Shown here: one piece after another, positions 55,867 through 64,000 of the stretch
How positions within the stretch are numbered: the stretch's first letter is position 1
Layout of the letters: the number at the start of each line of letters is the position of its first letter
NCBI RefSeq assembly: GCF_001894825.1
Contig: NZ_BCWY01000031.1
Location: 1 to 64,000, forward strand
Length of the DNA stretch: 64,000 nt
Direction: 5' to 3'
Source of the DNA: Rhodococcus jostii NBRC 16295
GTDB lineage: Bacteria > Actinomycetota > Actinomycetes > Mycobacteriales > Mycobacteriaceae
Translations under genes and position numbers: made by a program
The notes under the pieces: generated by a model
Database searches by the model: none
What the model was told of the DNA's origin: nothing
The model's input: only the letters and a program-made list of their open reading frames with translations

Positions 55867-57758
55867 GCGGAACGCTCTCGTCGGCCGTGTGGCTCCTCCC
55901 GCTTCTGCCACTCCTCGGCGCCGCCGTGCTCCTGCTGGCGGGCAGGCGCACCGATTCGTGGGGCCACCTCCTCGGCTGTGTGACGGCGCTGGCCTCGTTC
56001 GCGCTCGGCGTCGTCTTCTTCGTCGACATGCTGGGCCGGGACGCCGCCGACCGGGTGATGCACCAGACCCTGTTCAGCTGGGTGCCGGTCGGCGAACTGC
56101 AGGTGGACTTCGGACTCCAACTCGACCAGCTGTCCGTGTGTTTCGTGCTGCTGATCACCGGTGTCGGTTCGCTGATCCACATCTACTCGGTCGGCTACAT
56201 GGCGCACGACCCGGAGCGTCGGAAGTTCTTCGCCTACCTGAACCTGTTCCTCGCGGCGATGCTGCTGCTGGTCCTGGCCGACAACTTTCTGGGCCTGTAC
56301 GTGGGCTGGGAGGGTGTGGGTCTCGCCTCGTACCTGCTCATCGGGTTCTGGCAGTACAAGCCGTCCGCGGCGGCGGCCGCGAAGAAGGCGTTCGTGGTCA
56401 ACCGCGTCGGCGACATGGGCCTCGTCTTCGCCATGATGATGATGTTCTCGACCTTCGGCTCGGTCGAATTCGCCGACGTGTTCACGGGCGCCGAGGCCGC
56501 GAGCGAGGGAATGCTCACCGCGATCGGGCTGGCGCTTCTTCTCGCCGCCTGCGGCAAATCTGCTCAGGTCCCGCTGCAGTCCTGGCTCGGTGACGCCATG
56601 GAAGGCCCGACGCCGGTGTCGGCGCTGATCCACGCAGCGACCATGGTCACCGCCGGTGTCTATCTGATCGTCCGGTCCAACGCGATCTTCGACCTGGCGC
56701 CGAATGCCCAACTGGCCGTCGTGATCGTCGGCGCGGTGACCCTGCTGTTCGGCGCGATCATCGGCTGCGCGAAGGACGACATCAAGAAGGCGCTGGCGGC
56801 GTCGACGATGAGCCAGATCGGTTACATGGTGCTGGCCGCAGGTCTGGGGCCGGCGGGGTACGCGTTCGCGATCATGCTCCTGCTGACACACGGCTTCTTC
56901 AAGGCCGGCCTGTTCCTCGGTGCAGGCTCGGTGATGCACGGCATGAACGACGAGGTGAACATGCGCCGCTACGGCGGGCTGCGCACCTTCATGCCGATCA
57001 CGTTCGTCACGTTCGGGTTGGGATACCTGGCCATCATCGGGATTCCACCGTTCTCGGGCTTCTTCTCCAAGGACAAGATCATCGAAGCGGCGTTCGCCGC
57101 CGAGGGCGCCCAGGGCATCGTCCTCGGAACGGTGACGCTGCTCGGCGCGGGACTCACCGCCTTCTACATGACCAGGGTGATGTTGATGACCTTCTTCGGA
57201 CAACCGCGCTGGGCTTCCGGGGCGAGCGATCCACACGAATCGCCGGGGGTGATGACGGTGCCGATGATTCTGCTGGCGGTGGGTTCCGTCGCCGCCGGTG
57301 CCGTGCTCGCGATCGGCTCCTCGCTGCAGCATTGGCTGGAACCTGTCGTCGGCGCCCACCACGGCGAGCCGGCCCTCCCCGTATGGGCGATCACGGGACT
57401 CACCCTGGTGGTGGTGCTCGCCGGAGTCGCGGTGGCCTACCGCCAGTACGCCCGGCAGCCGATTCCCGCGGACGCCCCGGTGGAGGTTTCCGCGCTCACC
57501 GTCGCCGCCCGAAGGGACCTGTACGGCGACGCGTTCAACGAAGCGGCGTTGATGCGGCCCGGACAGGAGTTGACGCGAACGCTCGTGACCGTCGACGACC
57601 GCGGAGTCGACGGCGCCGTCAACGGATTCGCCGCACTGGTCGGCGGAACGTCGATGCGGTTCCGGCGTCTGCAGACCGGGTTCGTCCGGTCGTACGCCCT
57701 GTTCATGTTCGCGGGCGCGGCGCTTCTCGTCGCCACGATGCTGGTGAGGCTGTGGTGA
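55863..57758 (+). CDS. nuoL: NADH-quinone oxidoreductase subunit L
   Basis: A 631-residue antiporter-like subunit with about 16 helices. The conserved Glu in [20 protein letters not shown] (helix 5) and Lys in helix 7 region [20 protein letters not shown] are present, with the [18 protein letters not shown] region in the broken helix. It forms the distal proton pump and carries the long lateral helix HL at the C-terminus. The start overlaps the stop of the 21-codon ORF. The stop overlaps the nuoM GTG. Confidence 0.97.
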   Translation: MSGTLSSAVWLLPLLPLLGAAVLLLAGRRTDSWGHLLGCVTALASFALGVVFFVDMLGRDAADRVMHQTLFSWVPVGELQVDFGLQLDQLSVCFVLLITGVGSLIHIYSVGYMAHDPERRKFFAYLNLFLAAMLLLVLADNFLGLYVGWEGVGLASYLLIGFWQYKPSAAAAAKKAFVVNRVGDMGLVFAMMMMFSTFGSVEFADVFTGAEAASEGMLTAIGLALLLAACGKSAQVPLQSWLGDAMEGPTPVSALIHAATMVTAGVYLIVRSNAIFDLAPNAQLAVVIVGAVTLLFGAIIGCAKDDIKKALAASTMSQIGYMVLAAGLGPAGYAFAIMLLLTHGFFKAGLFLGAGSVMHGMNDEVNMRRYGGLRTFMPITFVTFGLGYLAIIGIPPFSGFFSKDKIIEAAFAAEGAQGIVLGTVTLLGAGLTAFYMTRVMLMTFFGQPRWASGASDPHESPGVMTVPMILLAVGSVAAGAVLAIGSSLQHWLEPVVGAHHGEPALPVWAITGLTLVVVLAGVAVAYRQYARQPIPADAPVEVSALTVAARRDLYGDAFNEAALMRPGQELTRTLVTVDDRGVDGAVNGFAALVGGTSMRFRRLQTGFVRSYALFMFAGAALLVATMLVRLW

Positions 57759-59326
57759 GCGGGTTCCCGTGGCTGACCGCCCTGTGGGTGGTGCCACTCG
57801 TCGGCGCCGGTGTCGTCCTCGCCCTACCCGTCGACAAGCGCGCGCTCGCGAAGTCGGTCGCGGTGGGCGTGTCCGTGGTGGTGCTGTGCCTGGCGGTCGT
57901 GCTGGCGATCCGGTTCGATCCGACCGGTGAGCAGTACCAGTTCGTCGAATCGCACGCCTGGATTCCGGCGTTCGGCACCCGGTACACCCTGGGTCTGGAC
58001 GGCATCGCGCTGGTCCTCGTGCTCCTCACCGCGGTTCTGGTGCCGTTGCTGTTGCTGGCGGGGTGGAACGACGGTGAATCCGACCCCGACTACGGGCGGC
58101 GGCGGGTGGCCCACACGTACGTGGCGCTGACGCTGATGGTCGAGGCGATGGTGATGGTGTCGTTCACCGCCCTCGACGTCCTGCTGTTCTACATCTTCTT
58201 CGAGGCCATGCTCATCCCGATGTACTTCCTGATCGGGGGGTTCGGCGGGGTGGGACGATCGTATGCTGCGGTGAAATTCCTGCTCTACAACCTGTTCGGC
58301 GGCCTGATCATGCTGGCGGCGGTCATCGGGCTGTATGTCGTGACGGCGCGTCAGGACGCCTTCGGCGGCGGCACCTTCGACTTCCGGGTGATCGTCGCCG
58401 AAGGGCTGGACGCGGACCCCGGCGTGCTGAAGGCGCTGTTCCTCGGATTCATGTTCGCGTTCGCCGTCAAGGCGCCGCTGTGGCCGTTCCACACCTGGCT
58501 GCCGGGTGCCGCGGTCGAGGCAACGCCGGCCAGCGCGGTGCTCATGATGGCCGTGGTCGACAAGGTCGGCACCTTCGGCATGCTGCGTTTCTGCTTGCAG
58601 ATGTTCCCGGACGCCTCCGCGTATTTCGCACCGTTCGTCACGGTGCTGGCGGTGATCGGCATCATCTACGGCGCGGTGCTGGCGATCGGGCAGACCGATG
58701 TGATGCGACTGATCGCTTACACGTCGATCTCACACTTCGGGTTCATCATCCTCGGCATCTTCGCCATGACGAGCCAGGGCCAGGCCGGGTCGACGCTCTA
58801 CATGGTCAATCACGGCATCTCGACCGCGGCGCTGTTCCTGATCGCGGGATTCCTGGTGTCCCGGCGCGGCACTCGCGTCATCGCCGACTACGGCGGGGTG
58901 CAGAAGGTCGCTCCGGTGATGGCGGGCACGTTCCTCGTGGCGGGACTCGCCACGCTGTCGCTGCCGGGTCTGGCGCCCTTCGTCAGTGAGTTCCTGGTCC
59001 TCGTCGGAACGTTCTCGCGCTACCAGTTCGCCGCCGTGGCCGCGACTTTCGCGCTCGTCCTCGCCGCGATCTACGTGCTGTGGCTCTACCAGCGGATGAT
59101 GACCGGACCGGTGAAGGAGGGCAACGAGTCGGTGCGCGACCTAGTGCGCCGTGAGATCGCCGTGGTGGCGCCGCTGATCGCCCTGCTGATCGTTCTCGGC
59201 GTCTACCCCAAACCCGTGCTGGACGTCATCACGCCCGCGGTGAGCCACGTTCTCGTGACCGTCGGTCAGCACGATCCCGCACCCACCGTCGCCGACCAGG
59301 ACCCACAGGGAGGTACGCACAGATGA
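57755..59326 (+). CDS. nuoM: NADH-quinone oxidoreductase subunit M
   Basis: A 523-residue antiporter-like subunit with about 14 helices. Conserved elements are [16 protein letters not shown] (glutamate of helix 5), [20 protein letters not shown] (lysine of helix 7) and [13 protein letters not shown]. The GTG at 57755 overlaps the nuoL stop, giving [13 protein letters not shown]. It is the middle proton pump. Its ATGA stop overlaps nuoN. Confidence 0.97.
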   Translation: MSGFPWLTALWVVPLVGAGVVLALPVDKRALAKSVAVGVSVVVLCLAVVLAIRFDPTGEQYQFVESHAWIPAFGTRYTLGLDGIALVLVLLTAVLVPLLLLAGWNDGESDPDYGRRRVAHTYVALTLMVEAMVMVSFTALDVLLFYIFFEAMLIPMYFLIGGFGGVGRSYAAVKFLLYNLFGGLIMLAAVIGLYVVTARQDAFGGGTFDFRVIVAEGLDADPGVLKALFLGFMFAFAVKAPLWPFHTWLPGAAVEATPASAVLMMAVVDKVGTFGMLRFCLQMFPDASAYFAPFVTVLAVIGIIYGAVLAIGQTDVMRLIAYTSISHFGFIILGIFAMTSQGQAGSTLYMVNHGISTAALFLIAGFLVSRRGTRVIADYGGVQKVAPVMAGTFLVAGLATLSLPGLAPFVSEFLVLVGTFSRYQFAAVAATFALVLAAIYVLWLYQRMMTGPVKEGNESVRDLVRREIAVVAPLIALLIVLGVYPKPVLDVITPAVSHVLVTVGQHDPAPTVADQDPQGGTHR

Positions 59327-60945
59327 GTCCCTCCGCACTCGTCCTCGCCCAGTCCGCGACGTTGCGCGCGCCGGACATCGAGTACAGCCAGTTGTCACCC
59401 ATGTTGATCGTGTTCGGCGTGGCCGTCGTCGGTGTGCTCGTCGAGGCCTTCCTGCCGCGGCGCGTCCGGTACTCGAGTCACCTCGTTCTCGGGCTCGGAG
59501 GTCTCACCGCCGCTTTCGTGGCCGTCGTCCTGCTCGCCGGGACCCGTGACTCGGCGGTCGTGGGAGCGGTGGCCGTCGACGGTCCGACACTGTTCCTCCA
59601 GGGCACCATCCTGCTGATCTCGATCCCCGCGATCCTGCTCATCGCCGAACGCAGCGTCGACAGCGGGGTCGCCGCGGCGACGGCGGAGCTCACCACGACG
59701 GCCGGGGCCGAGCCGGAGAACGGAACCGACGCCTTCACCCCGCAGGCGTTCGCCGTCCCCGGCAGCATCGCCGAACGGGAGGCCACCAGATCCGCCCCGG
59801 GACACACCGAGGTCTTTCCCCTCACCCTGTTCGCGGTCGGCGGGATGCTCCTGTTCCCGGCGTCCAACGACCTCCTCACCATGTTCGTGGCACTGGAGGT
59901 TCTCTCGCTGCCGCTGTACCTGTTGTGCGGGCTGGCGCGCCGCCGTCGTCTCCTGTCGCAGGAGGCGGCGCTCAAATACTTTCTGCTCGGGGCGTTCTCG
60001 TCGGCGTTCTTCCTGTTCGGTGTGGCGCTGCTGTACGGCTACGCGGGCACGGTCGAGTTGCCGCGGATCGCCGACGCGCTCGCCCGCGGCACCGACGACA
60101 AGGCGCTGGCACTGATCGGCACCGCGCTCCTGTCGGTCGGCCTGCTGTTCAAGATCGGCGCGGTGCCGTTCCACTCCTGGATTCCCGACGTCTATCAGGG
60201 TGCGCCGACGCCGATCACCGCCTTCATGGCCGCTGCCACCAAGGTCGCCGCCGTCGGTGCGATGCTGCGCATCTTCTACGTAGCACTGCCGGACCTGCGT
60301 GCGGACTGGCGGCCTTTGATGTGGGGAGTCGCCATCCTCACCATGGTGGTCGGTGCCGTCATGGCGGTCACGCAGAACGACGTCAAGCGGATGCTCGCGT
60401 ATTCGTCGGTCGCGCATGCCGGGTTCATCCTCACCGGTCTGATCGCGGCCAACCGTGCAGGCTTGTCGTCCACGATGTTCTACCTGCTGGCCTACGGATT
60501 CAGCACGCTCGGTGCGTTCGCGGTGGTGACGCTGGTGCGGGACAGCCGGGGTGAGGCCACGGACCTGTCCCGCTGGGCGGGGCTGGGGCGGCGGTCGCCG
60601 CTCGTGGGCGGGGTCTTCGCCCTGTTCCTGCTCGCGTTCGCCGGAATCCCGTTGACGAGTGGGTTCGTCAGCAAGTTTGCGGTCTTCCAGGCGGCCATCG
60701 AGGGCGGCGCCGTCCCGCTCGTTCTCGTCGGTGTCGTCAGCAGCGCGATCGCGGCGTTCTTCTACGTCCGCGTCATCGTGCTGATGTTCTTCTCGGAGCC
60801 GCAGAGCGACGCCCCGACGATCGTGGTGCCCAGCATGTTCACCGCCGCGGCCATCGCTGTCGGTGTGGTGGTGACGGTGGTGCTCGGAATCCTGCCGCAG
60901 GCGGCGCTGGACCTCGCGGACCAGGCCGCGGTGTTCTTCCGCTGA
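59323..60945 (+). CDS. nuoN: NADH-quinone oxidoreductase subunit N
   Basis: A 540-residue antiporter-like subunit with about 14 helices. MFVALEVLSLPLYLLCGLAR carries the conserved Glu of helix 5. FKIGAVPFHSWIPDVYQGAP gives the helix 7 Lys and the WxPDVYxGAP motif unique to NuoN. A hydrophilic insertion of about 50 residues lies between helices 3 and 4 (residues about 120-160). It is the last gene of the operon. A short GC-rich hairpin begins eight bases after the stop. Confidence 0.97.
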   Translation: MSPSALVLAQSATLRAPDIEYSQLSPMLIVFGVAVVGVLVEAFLPRRVRYSSHLVLGLGGLTAAFVAVVLLAGTRDSAVVGAVAVDGPTLFLQGTILLISIPAILLIAERSVDSGVAAATAELTTTAGAEPENGTDAFTPQAFAVPGSIAEREATRSAPGHTEVFPLTLFAVGGMLLFPASNDLLTMFVALEVLSLPLYLLCGLARRRRLLSQEAALKYFLLGAFSSAFFLFGVALLYGYAGTVELPRIADALARGTDDKALALIGTALLSVGLLFKIGAVPFHSWIPDVYQGAPTPITAFMAAATKVAAVGAMLRIFYVALPDLRADWRPLMWGVAILTMVVGAVMAVTQNDVKRMLAYSSVAHAGFILTGLIAANRAGLSSTMFYLLAYGFSTLGAFAVVTLVRDSRGEATDLSRWAGLGRRSPLVGGVFALFLLAFAGIPLTSGFVSKFAVFQAAIEGGAVPLVLVGVVSSAIAAFFYVRVIVLMFFSEPQSDAPTIVVPSMFTAAAIAVGVVVTVVLGILPQAALDLADQAAVFFR

Positions 60946-60952
60946 CTCGGGC

Positions 60953-60976
60953 CGCGGCCCCTTCGCGCGGGCCGCG
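60953..60976. terminator. GC hairpin after nuoN
   Basis: An 8-bp perfect stem (CGCGGCCC at 60953-60960 with GGGCCGCG at 60969-60976) encloses an 8-base loop and starts just after the nuoN stop. There is no U-tract, so it is a candidate terminator only. Confidence 0.45.
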
Positions 60977-61108
60977 AGTGTCCGGTGTGACGGATGTAGT
61001 CCAAGTGGCTGGCGGGACCCGTGTGAGTGTGGTGGAATGCAAACCGGACAACATACCGACTGAGCGAGAGTGAATGTCGGAGACACGCCGGAGCGCGACC
61101 GATCGGAT

Positions 61109-61843
61109 ATGGGGGCCACAGTGCAGATTTCTCGGAGAGACCTGTTCCGGTATGCGGCAGCAGGATCTGCCGTGGCCGGGATCGCGGCGCTCACGTCCAC
61201 CACGTCCTCGGTCGCCGTCGCGAAGGCCGACAGCCTCGGCATCCTGATCGACTACGCGGGCGGAGTTCCCTCGGCGGACGCGATCCTCGAGGCCGGATAC
61301 GCCGGCGCCATCCGCTACGTGTCCGATCGGCGTCCCGGCGCCGAATGGATGGAGGGCAAGCCGATGCTCGCCGACGAGGCGCAGACACTGCTCGACGCCG
61401 GACTGTCGGTCGTGTCGTGCTACCAGTTCGGCAAGGGCCCGACGGCCGATTGGCGCGGTGGGCTCGAGGCGGGCAAGCGACACGCCGAACGTGGCCTCGA
61501 ATTGCACCTCGCCGCAGGCGGTTCCGAGGACCGCCCGATCTACGCATCGATCGACGACAATCCCTCGCCCGCCGATTTCCTCACCATGATCGGCCCCTAC
61601 CTCGCGGGCTGGGAGTCGGTGGTCGGCAAGGGCAACACCGGCATCTACGCCAACTCCAAGACGCTGGATCTGGCGATCCTCGCCGGGTTCGGTTCGTGGT
61701 ACTGGCAACACGATTGGGGCACTCCCGAGGGGTATGTCCACCCGTCGGCGCACCTGCACCAGTACGAGATCGACGCGAGCAACGTCGACGGGGTCGGTAT
61801 CGATCTCAACGACATCCTGAAGCCCGACTACGGGCAGTGGTGA
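61109..61843 (+). CDS. Tat-exported glycoside-hydrolase-like protein (Rv2525c family, DUF1906)
   Basis: A 244-residue protein. The signal VQISRRDLFRYAAAGSAVAG is a twin-arginine signal of the RRDLF type, ending near AKADS. The mature part matches the mycobacterial Rv2525c protein: LGILIDYAGGVPSADAI, YVSDRRPGAEWMEGKPM, SCYQFGKGPTADWRGG and PIYASIDDNPSPADF. It has a TIM-barrel fold related to glycoside hydrolases. Rv2525c affects cell-wall properties and beta-lactam susceptibility; no substrate is known. The ATG at 61109 puts the start just before the Tat signal. A GTG at 61070 is also in frame. Confidence 0.87.
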   Translation: MGATVQISRRDLFRYAAAGSAVAGIAALTSTTSSVAVAKADSLGILIDYAGGVPSADAILEAGYAGAIRYVSDRRPGAEWMEGKPMLADEAQTLLDAGLSVVSCYQFGKGPTADWRGGLEAGKRHAERGLELHLAAGGSEDRPIYASIDDNPSPADFLTMIGPYLAGWESVVGKGNTGIYANSKTLDLAILAGFGSWYWQHDWGTPEGYVHPSAHLHQYEIDASNVDGVGIDLNDILKPDYGQW

Positions 61844-61847
61844 CCCG

Positions 61848-62351
61848 CTAGGCTGCCGGTTGCCCGCCCATCCTCGTGAGCCACTCACGGGCGTCGTCGG
61901 GTAGCTTTCCGACGGCTTCTGCTGCGCGGCACCATTTCTTGGCCGTCGCGAGGAAGTTCATCGGGTTGTACGCGTCCTCCTCGCGCGACCACAGGTTGTC
62001 GCCGGCGTAGTGCAGGATGGTGATGTTGGCGGCCGCATGCTCCGAACCGTCGCCGGGATCCTCCATCGGGTTGTCGATCTCGCAGATCACCCAGCCCCGG
62101 TCCTCGTCGATCACATACCAGTTCGCCGGAAACTCGGTCATCCGGCTTCCGGGGAAGGCTGACATGGTGCGGGTGACCCAGCGGCGTATGGCTTCGCGTC
62201 CGTCGAATTGTCCGAAGGCGTGCTCGACATACGTGGCGTCCTCCGTGAAGAGGTCGGCGAAGCCGTTCCAATCACCGAGTTCGACGCAGCGACTGACGCT
62301 CCGCTGGTAGTGGGCGAATGCGCCTTCCAGTTCGGCACGGCTCCACGGCAT
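61848..62351 (-). CDS. SnoaL/NTF2-like protein
   Basis: A 167-residue protein with an NTF2-like cone fold. The pattern AHYQRSVSRCVELGDWNGFA, LFTEDATYVEHAFGQFDGRE and WVTRTMSAFPGSRMTEFPAN is typical of SnoaL-like proteins. Members include small hydrolases, isomerases and ligand-binding proteins, and none can be chosen here. AGAAGGG lies eight bases before the ATG. It ends four bases after the convergent Rv2525c-like stop. Confidence 0.85.
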   Translation of the reverse strand: MPWSRAELEGAFAHYQRSVSRCVELGDWNGFADLFTEDATYVEHAFGQFDGREAIRRWVTRTMSAFPGSRMTEFPANWYVIDEDRGWVICEIDNPMEDPGDGSEHAAANITILHYAGDNLWSREEDAYNPMNFLATAKKWCRAAEAVGKLPDDAREWLTRMGGQPAA

Positions 62352-62523
62352 GCGTGCATCCCTTCTCTCGTTCGGCACTCGTCGGTGTGCACCTCGAAGA
62401 ATAAGAACATGTTTCAGTTCTCGCGTGGGGCGTTTTCCGGTGGATGGGACGGTGAAACGCTGACCGAGGTAACCCCGATTACCAGTCGTCACTCTTTTCA
62501 CTCTGGAAACCGGGAGGTCTCCC

Positions 62524-62598
62524 ATGGATCTGATCCTCAATTTCTTGTACACCGTCGCTTCGGTCCTCTACACCGCGTTCTTCGTCAACGGATCCTGA
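62524..62598 (+). CDS. 24-residue hydrophobic membrane peptide
   Basis: The ATG at 62524 has GGGAGG six bases upstream. The product begins MDLILNFLYTVASVLYTAFF and ends VNGS. The whole peptide is one hydrophobic helix with Tyr and Thr spread along one face. It is too short for standard ORF calling. Like the 45-residue gene at 36587-36724 it begins MDL and lacks a signal peptide, but the two do not otherwise match. It is divergent from the SnoaL gene. It could be a small membrane regulator, a porin-like peptide or a toxin-like peptide; none is established. Confidence 0.55.
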   Translation: MDLILNFLYTVASVLYTAFFVNGS

Positions 62599-62640
62599 TC
62601 CGGCCTCGGGCTGAGCGATAGATGTGCACGGTACATACTA

Positions 62641-62655
62641 TGTGTATGATACACA
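62641..62655. promoter_or_regulatory. Palindromic operator upstream of marR
   Basis: TGTGTAT-G-ATACACA is a perfect inverted repeat with 7-bp arms, 56 bp upstream of the MarR start. An imperfect copy of the half-site (TACATA-CTA-TGTGTA) lies directly before it. MarR proteins usually bind such sites and repress their own gene. Confidence 0.7.
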
Positions 62656-62710
62656 AGGCGTCTCGGGCAGAATGAGGCGTGCAGAACAAGGGTGACGAGT
62701 GGAGGTGGCG

Positions 62711-63172
62711 GTGTCCGATCGCGACGTGGTGGCAGCTGTCGAGAACGAACTGACGCTGCTCTCGCGCTACCACGCCCACGCCCAGCGCGCGGGATTCCAA
62801 CTCGACCGTTCCGCCTACCTGATCCTCGGCCGTCTGGAGCTGGACCATCCGCTCAGCCTGAAGCAGCTCGCCGAGGCCTTCCGGCTCGACATCTCGACGA
62901 TCAACCGGCAGATCGGCGCGTTGCTGAAACGTGGGCTCGTCGACCGCGTCCCCGACCCGGACGGCGGTATGGCCCGCAAGGTCGAGGCCACACGTCAGGG
63001 CATCGAACAGCTGCACGCAGACCGGGAGTTGGGCCGCAGGGGTGTCGAGCGCATCATCGCCGGATGGAGCGACCACGACCGGGACGAGCTGAGCCGCCTG
63101 CTGACGAAGTTCAACGGCGAGATCGAGAAGGGCGAGGGCAATTCCTGGCCCCGCGGTGGACGGACCTCCTGA
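62711..63172 (+). CDS. MarR-family transcriptional regulator
   Basis: A 153-residue winged-helix regulator. The recognition helix region is PLSLKQLAEAFRLDISTINR and the wing is RVPDPDGGMARKVEATRQG. The N- and C-terminal helices for dimerisation are present. GGAGG five bases before the GTG at 62711 supports this start over GTG 62699. The operator at 62641-62655 indicates autoregulation. Its other target is not evident; the small peptide gene at 62524 is directly upstream. Confidence 0.9.
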   Translation: MSDRDVVAAVENELTLLSRYHAHAQRAGFQLDRSAYLILGRLELDHPLSLKQLAEAFRLDISTINRQIGALLKRGLVDRVPDPDGGMARKVEATRQGIEQLHADRELGRRGVERIIAGWSDHDRDELSRLLTKFNGEIEKGEGNSWPRGGRTS

Positions 63173-63182
63173 GCCGAGTGCG

Positions 63183-63533
63183 TCAGGACTGGACGTGCGC
63201 GGTCGCGTCCCGGGTGAGGTCCGGCTCCTCGGCGATGACCGTGAGGTGGGGATGTTCCGGCGGCGAGTCGTGCCACCCTTTCCACGACATCAGTGACCAC
63301 CGGGACAGCCCCGACAGCGCGGACCCGAGGCTCGCGAACGAGGCGGTGCTCAGCGCCGACCCGGCCGAGCCGACCGACCCGATAGAGAGCACCGATCCGA
63401 CACTGCCGATGGACAGGATCGAGTAGGCCGAACCGATCGAGAGGATCGACCCCTCCGAGCGGATCGAGAGGATCGAACGCCGGGCGTGTCGCGATCGCAG
63501 TGAGTGGTCCGGTGTGTGCTGCGTCGAGGGCAT
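63183..63533 (-). CDS. xxS triplet-repeat protein, unknown function
   Basis: A 116-residue protein. From residue 20 to 83 there is a Ser at every third position for 22 consecutive triplets, for example SILSIGSAYSILSIGSVGS. The other positions are mostly Ile/Leu/Val, then Gly or Ala, giving a 9-residue super-period in the best part. Ser codons come from both the TCN and AGY families, so the pattern is kept at the protein level. The C-terminal 30 residues (HDSPPEHPHLTVIAEEP and onwards) are not repetitive. It lacks a signal peptide. I suspect a beta-solenoid or a comparable regular fold. Start ATG 63533; GTG 63548 is an alternative. The real function is unknown. Confidence 0.65.
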   Translation of the reverse strand: MPSTQHTPDHSLRSRHARRSILSIRSEGSILSIGSAYSILSIGSVGSVLSIGSVGSAGSALSTASFASLGSALSGLSRWSLMSWKGWHDSPPEHPHLTVIAEEPDLTRDATAHVQS

Positions 63534-63580
63534 TCCCCGGTCTACCACGGCGGTGCCCTCGGCGAACAGGGATGCGGGTG

Positions 63581-63620
63581 CACGAAGGGCCCTCCGGAAG
63601 AATCCGGAGGGCCCTTCGTG
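63581..63620. terminator. Perfect 17-bp hairpin terminator
   Basis: CACGAAGGGCCCTCCGG at 63581-63597 pairs perfectly with 63604-63620 around a 6-base loop AAGAAT. It lies 15 bp after the stop of the minus-strand secreted-protein gene and upstream of the xxS-repeat gene, which it separates. Confidence 0.88.
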
Positions 63621-63635
63621 GGTCGGTCTCGAGGG

Positions 63636-64000
63636 TTACGCGACCTGGAACATGCCAACGGTGGGGAGGAAGCTGCACGTGATCGGCGCTGCGCCCTCCT
63701 TCTGCGTCGTCAGTCCGCCCGAGACGACGGCGAGAACGCGGCCCGGGCCGGTGTCCGCGATGGCCGACAGGGTTGCCGGTCCGTCCGGGTTGATCTTGGC
63801 TTCGTTGGTGAGGTTCTGGGTGGCGCGGCGCTGGTTGTCGAGGTTGATCCACGTCACAGTCAGCGGATTGGGCTGTTCGGCGGCAACGGAACTGGTTCCG
63901 AGGGCGGTGAACACGAAACCGGCCTGACCTGCCTTCGGTCCGGGCGGGGGCAACACGGCCGGACCGGGAACCGCGAGTGCGGTGCCCACGGAGTCGGCGC
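63636..64000 (-). CDS. Secreted protein, 5' end outside the window
   Basis: The frame is open to the window edge and stops at TAA 63636-63638. The visible 120 residues begin ADSVGTALAVPGPAVLPPPG, which reads like a mature N-terminus just after a signal peptide cleavage site (AxA-D), and continue with GTSSVAAEQPNPLTVTWINL and FLPTVGMFQVA at the end. Two regions of alternating beta pattern suggest a small beta-rich exported domain with one Cys. I do not recognise the family. The start codon and signal peptide lie beyond 64000. Confidence 0.65.
   Translation of the reverse strand, partial: ADSVGTALAVPGPAVLPPPGPKAGQAGFVFTALGTSSVAAEQPNPLTVTWINLDNQRRATQNLTNEAKINPDGPATLSAIADTGPGRVLAVVSGGLTTQKEGAAPITCSFLPTVGMFQVA

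Noticed and set aside
55320-57797. 825-codon minus-strand open frame opposite nuoL
   Set aside because: The translation is a His/Arg/Asp-rich mirror of nuoJ to nuoL and matches no family.

Overview
The window is high-GC actinobacterial chromosome from a mycolic-acid-containing genus, most likely Rhodococcus of the opacus/jostii type. The evidence is consistently GC-rich third codon positions, frequent GTG and TTG starts, GTGA/ATGA stop-start overlaps, leaderless-looking promoters, and gene sets shared with mycobacteria: a full nuoA-N operon preceded by an Rv3143-like receiver-domain gene, an Rv2525c-like Tat substrate, an EF-G2 paralogue and a DUF6542 membrane gene. This assignment is by recognition of protein families, not by a database search. 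I see no rRNA, tRNA, CRISPR array, prophage or complete insertion sequence.

Layout. 1-12 kb: a DUF6542 membrane protein cut by the window edge, an rmuC gene with an internal frameshift, the sbcD-sbcC nuclease pair, an AI-2E-type permease, the cstA-ybdD carbon-starvation pair and a membrane-anchored FMN glutamate-synthase-like protein. 12-24 kb: ychF, an MFS exporter with a divergent HxlR regulator sharing repeated operators, a cutinase-like hydrolase, a cupin-DUF1304 pair, a LuxR regulator, a lipoprotein, EF-G2, a PhoD-type phosphatase and a decayed ribbon-helix-helix antitoxin-like gene. 24-34 kb: a divergent SDR/TetR pair with two matching operators, htpG, an epimerase overlapping mug, an acyl-CoA dehydrogenase, a methyltransferase, an L,D-transpeptidase-like protein and class I fumarase. 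34-44 kb: a CPBP protease, a lipase-like hydrolase with a palindrome-rich upstream region, a 45-residue porin-like peptide gene, an OmpA-domain lipoprotein, an OYE reductase, an amidohydrolase-ClC pair, an Mrr-like nuclease and a beta-lactamase-fold esterase.

44-61 kb: the receiver-domain gene and the 14-gene complex I operon, nuoA to nuoN, with mostly overlapping stop and start codons. It converts NADH plus quinone into proton-motive force. A CRP/GlxR-type site (TGTGG-N6-TCACA) lies in front of nuoA, and a second of the same form lies in front of the fumarase gene, suggesting shared control of respiration and the TCA cycle. nuoC has strikingly different codon use from its neighbours and a repeat-bearing N-terminus. 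61-64 kb: the Rv2525c-like protein, a SnoaL-like protein, a 24-residue hydrophobic peptide gene, a MarR regulator with its own palindrome, a protein with serine at every third residue for 22 triplets, and the end of a secreted protein.

The most unusual items are the xxS-repeat protein (63183-63533), the two unlisted small-peptide genes (36587-36724 and 62524-62598), the 21-codon ORF linking nuoK to nuoL, the codon-use island in nuoC, the decayed antitoxin-like gene at 23038-23237, and the cluster of three perfect palindromes at 36385-36465.
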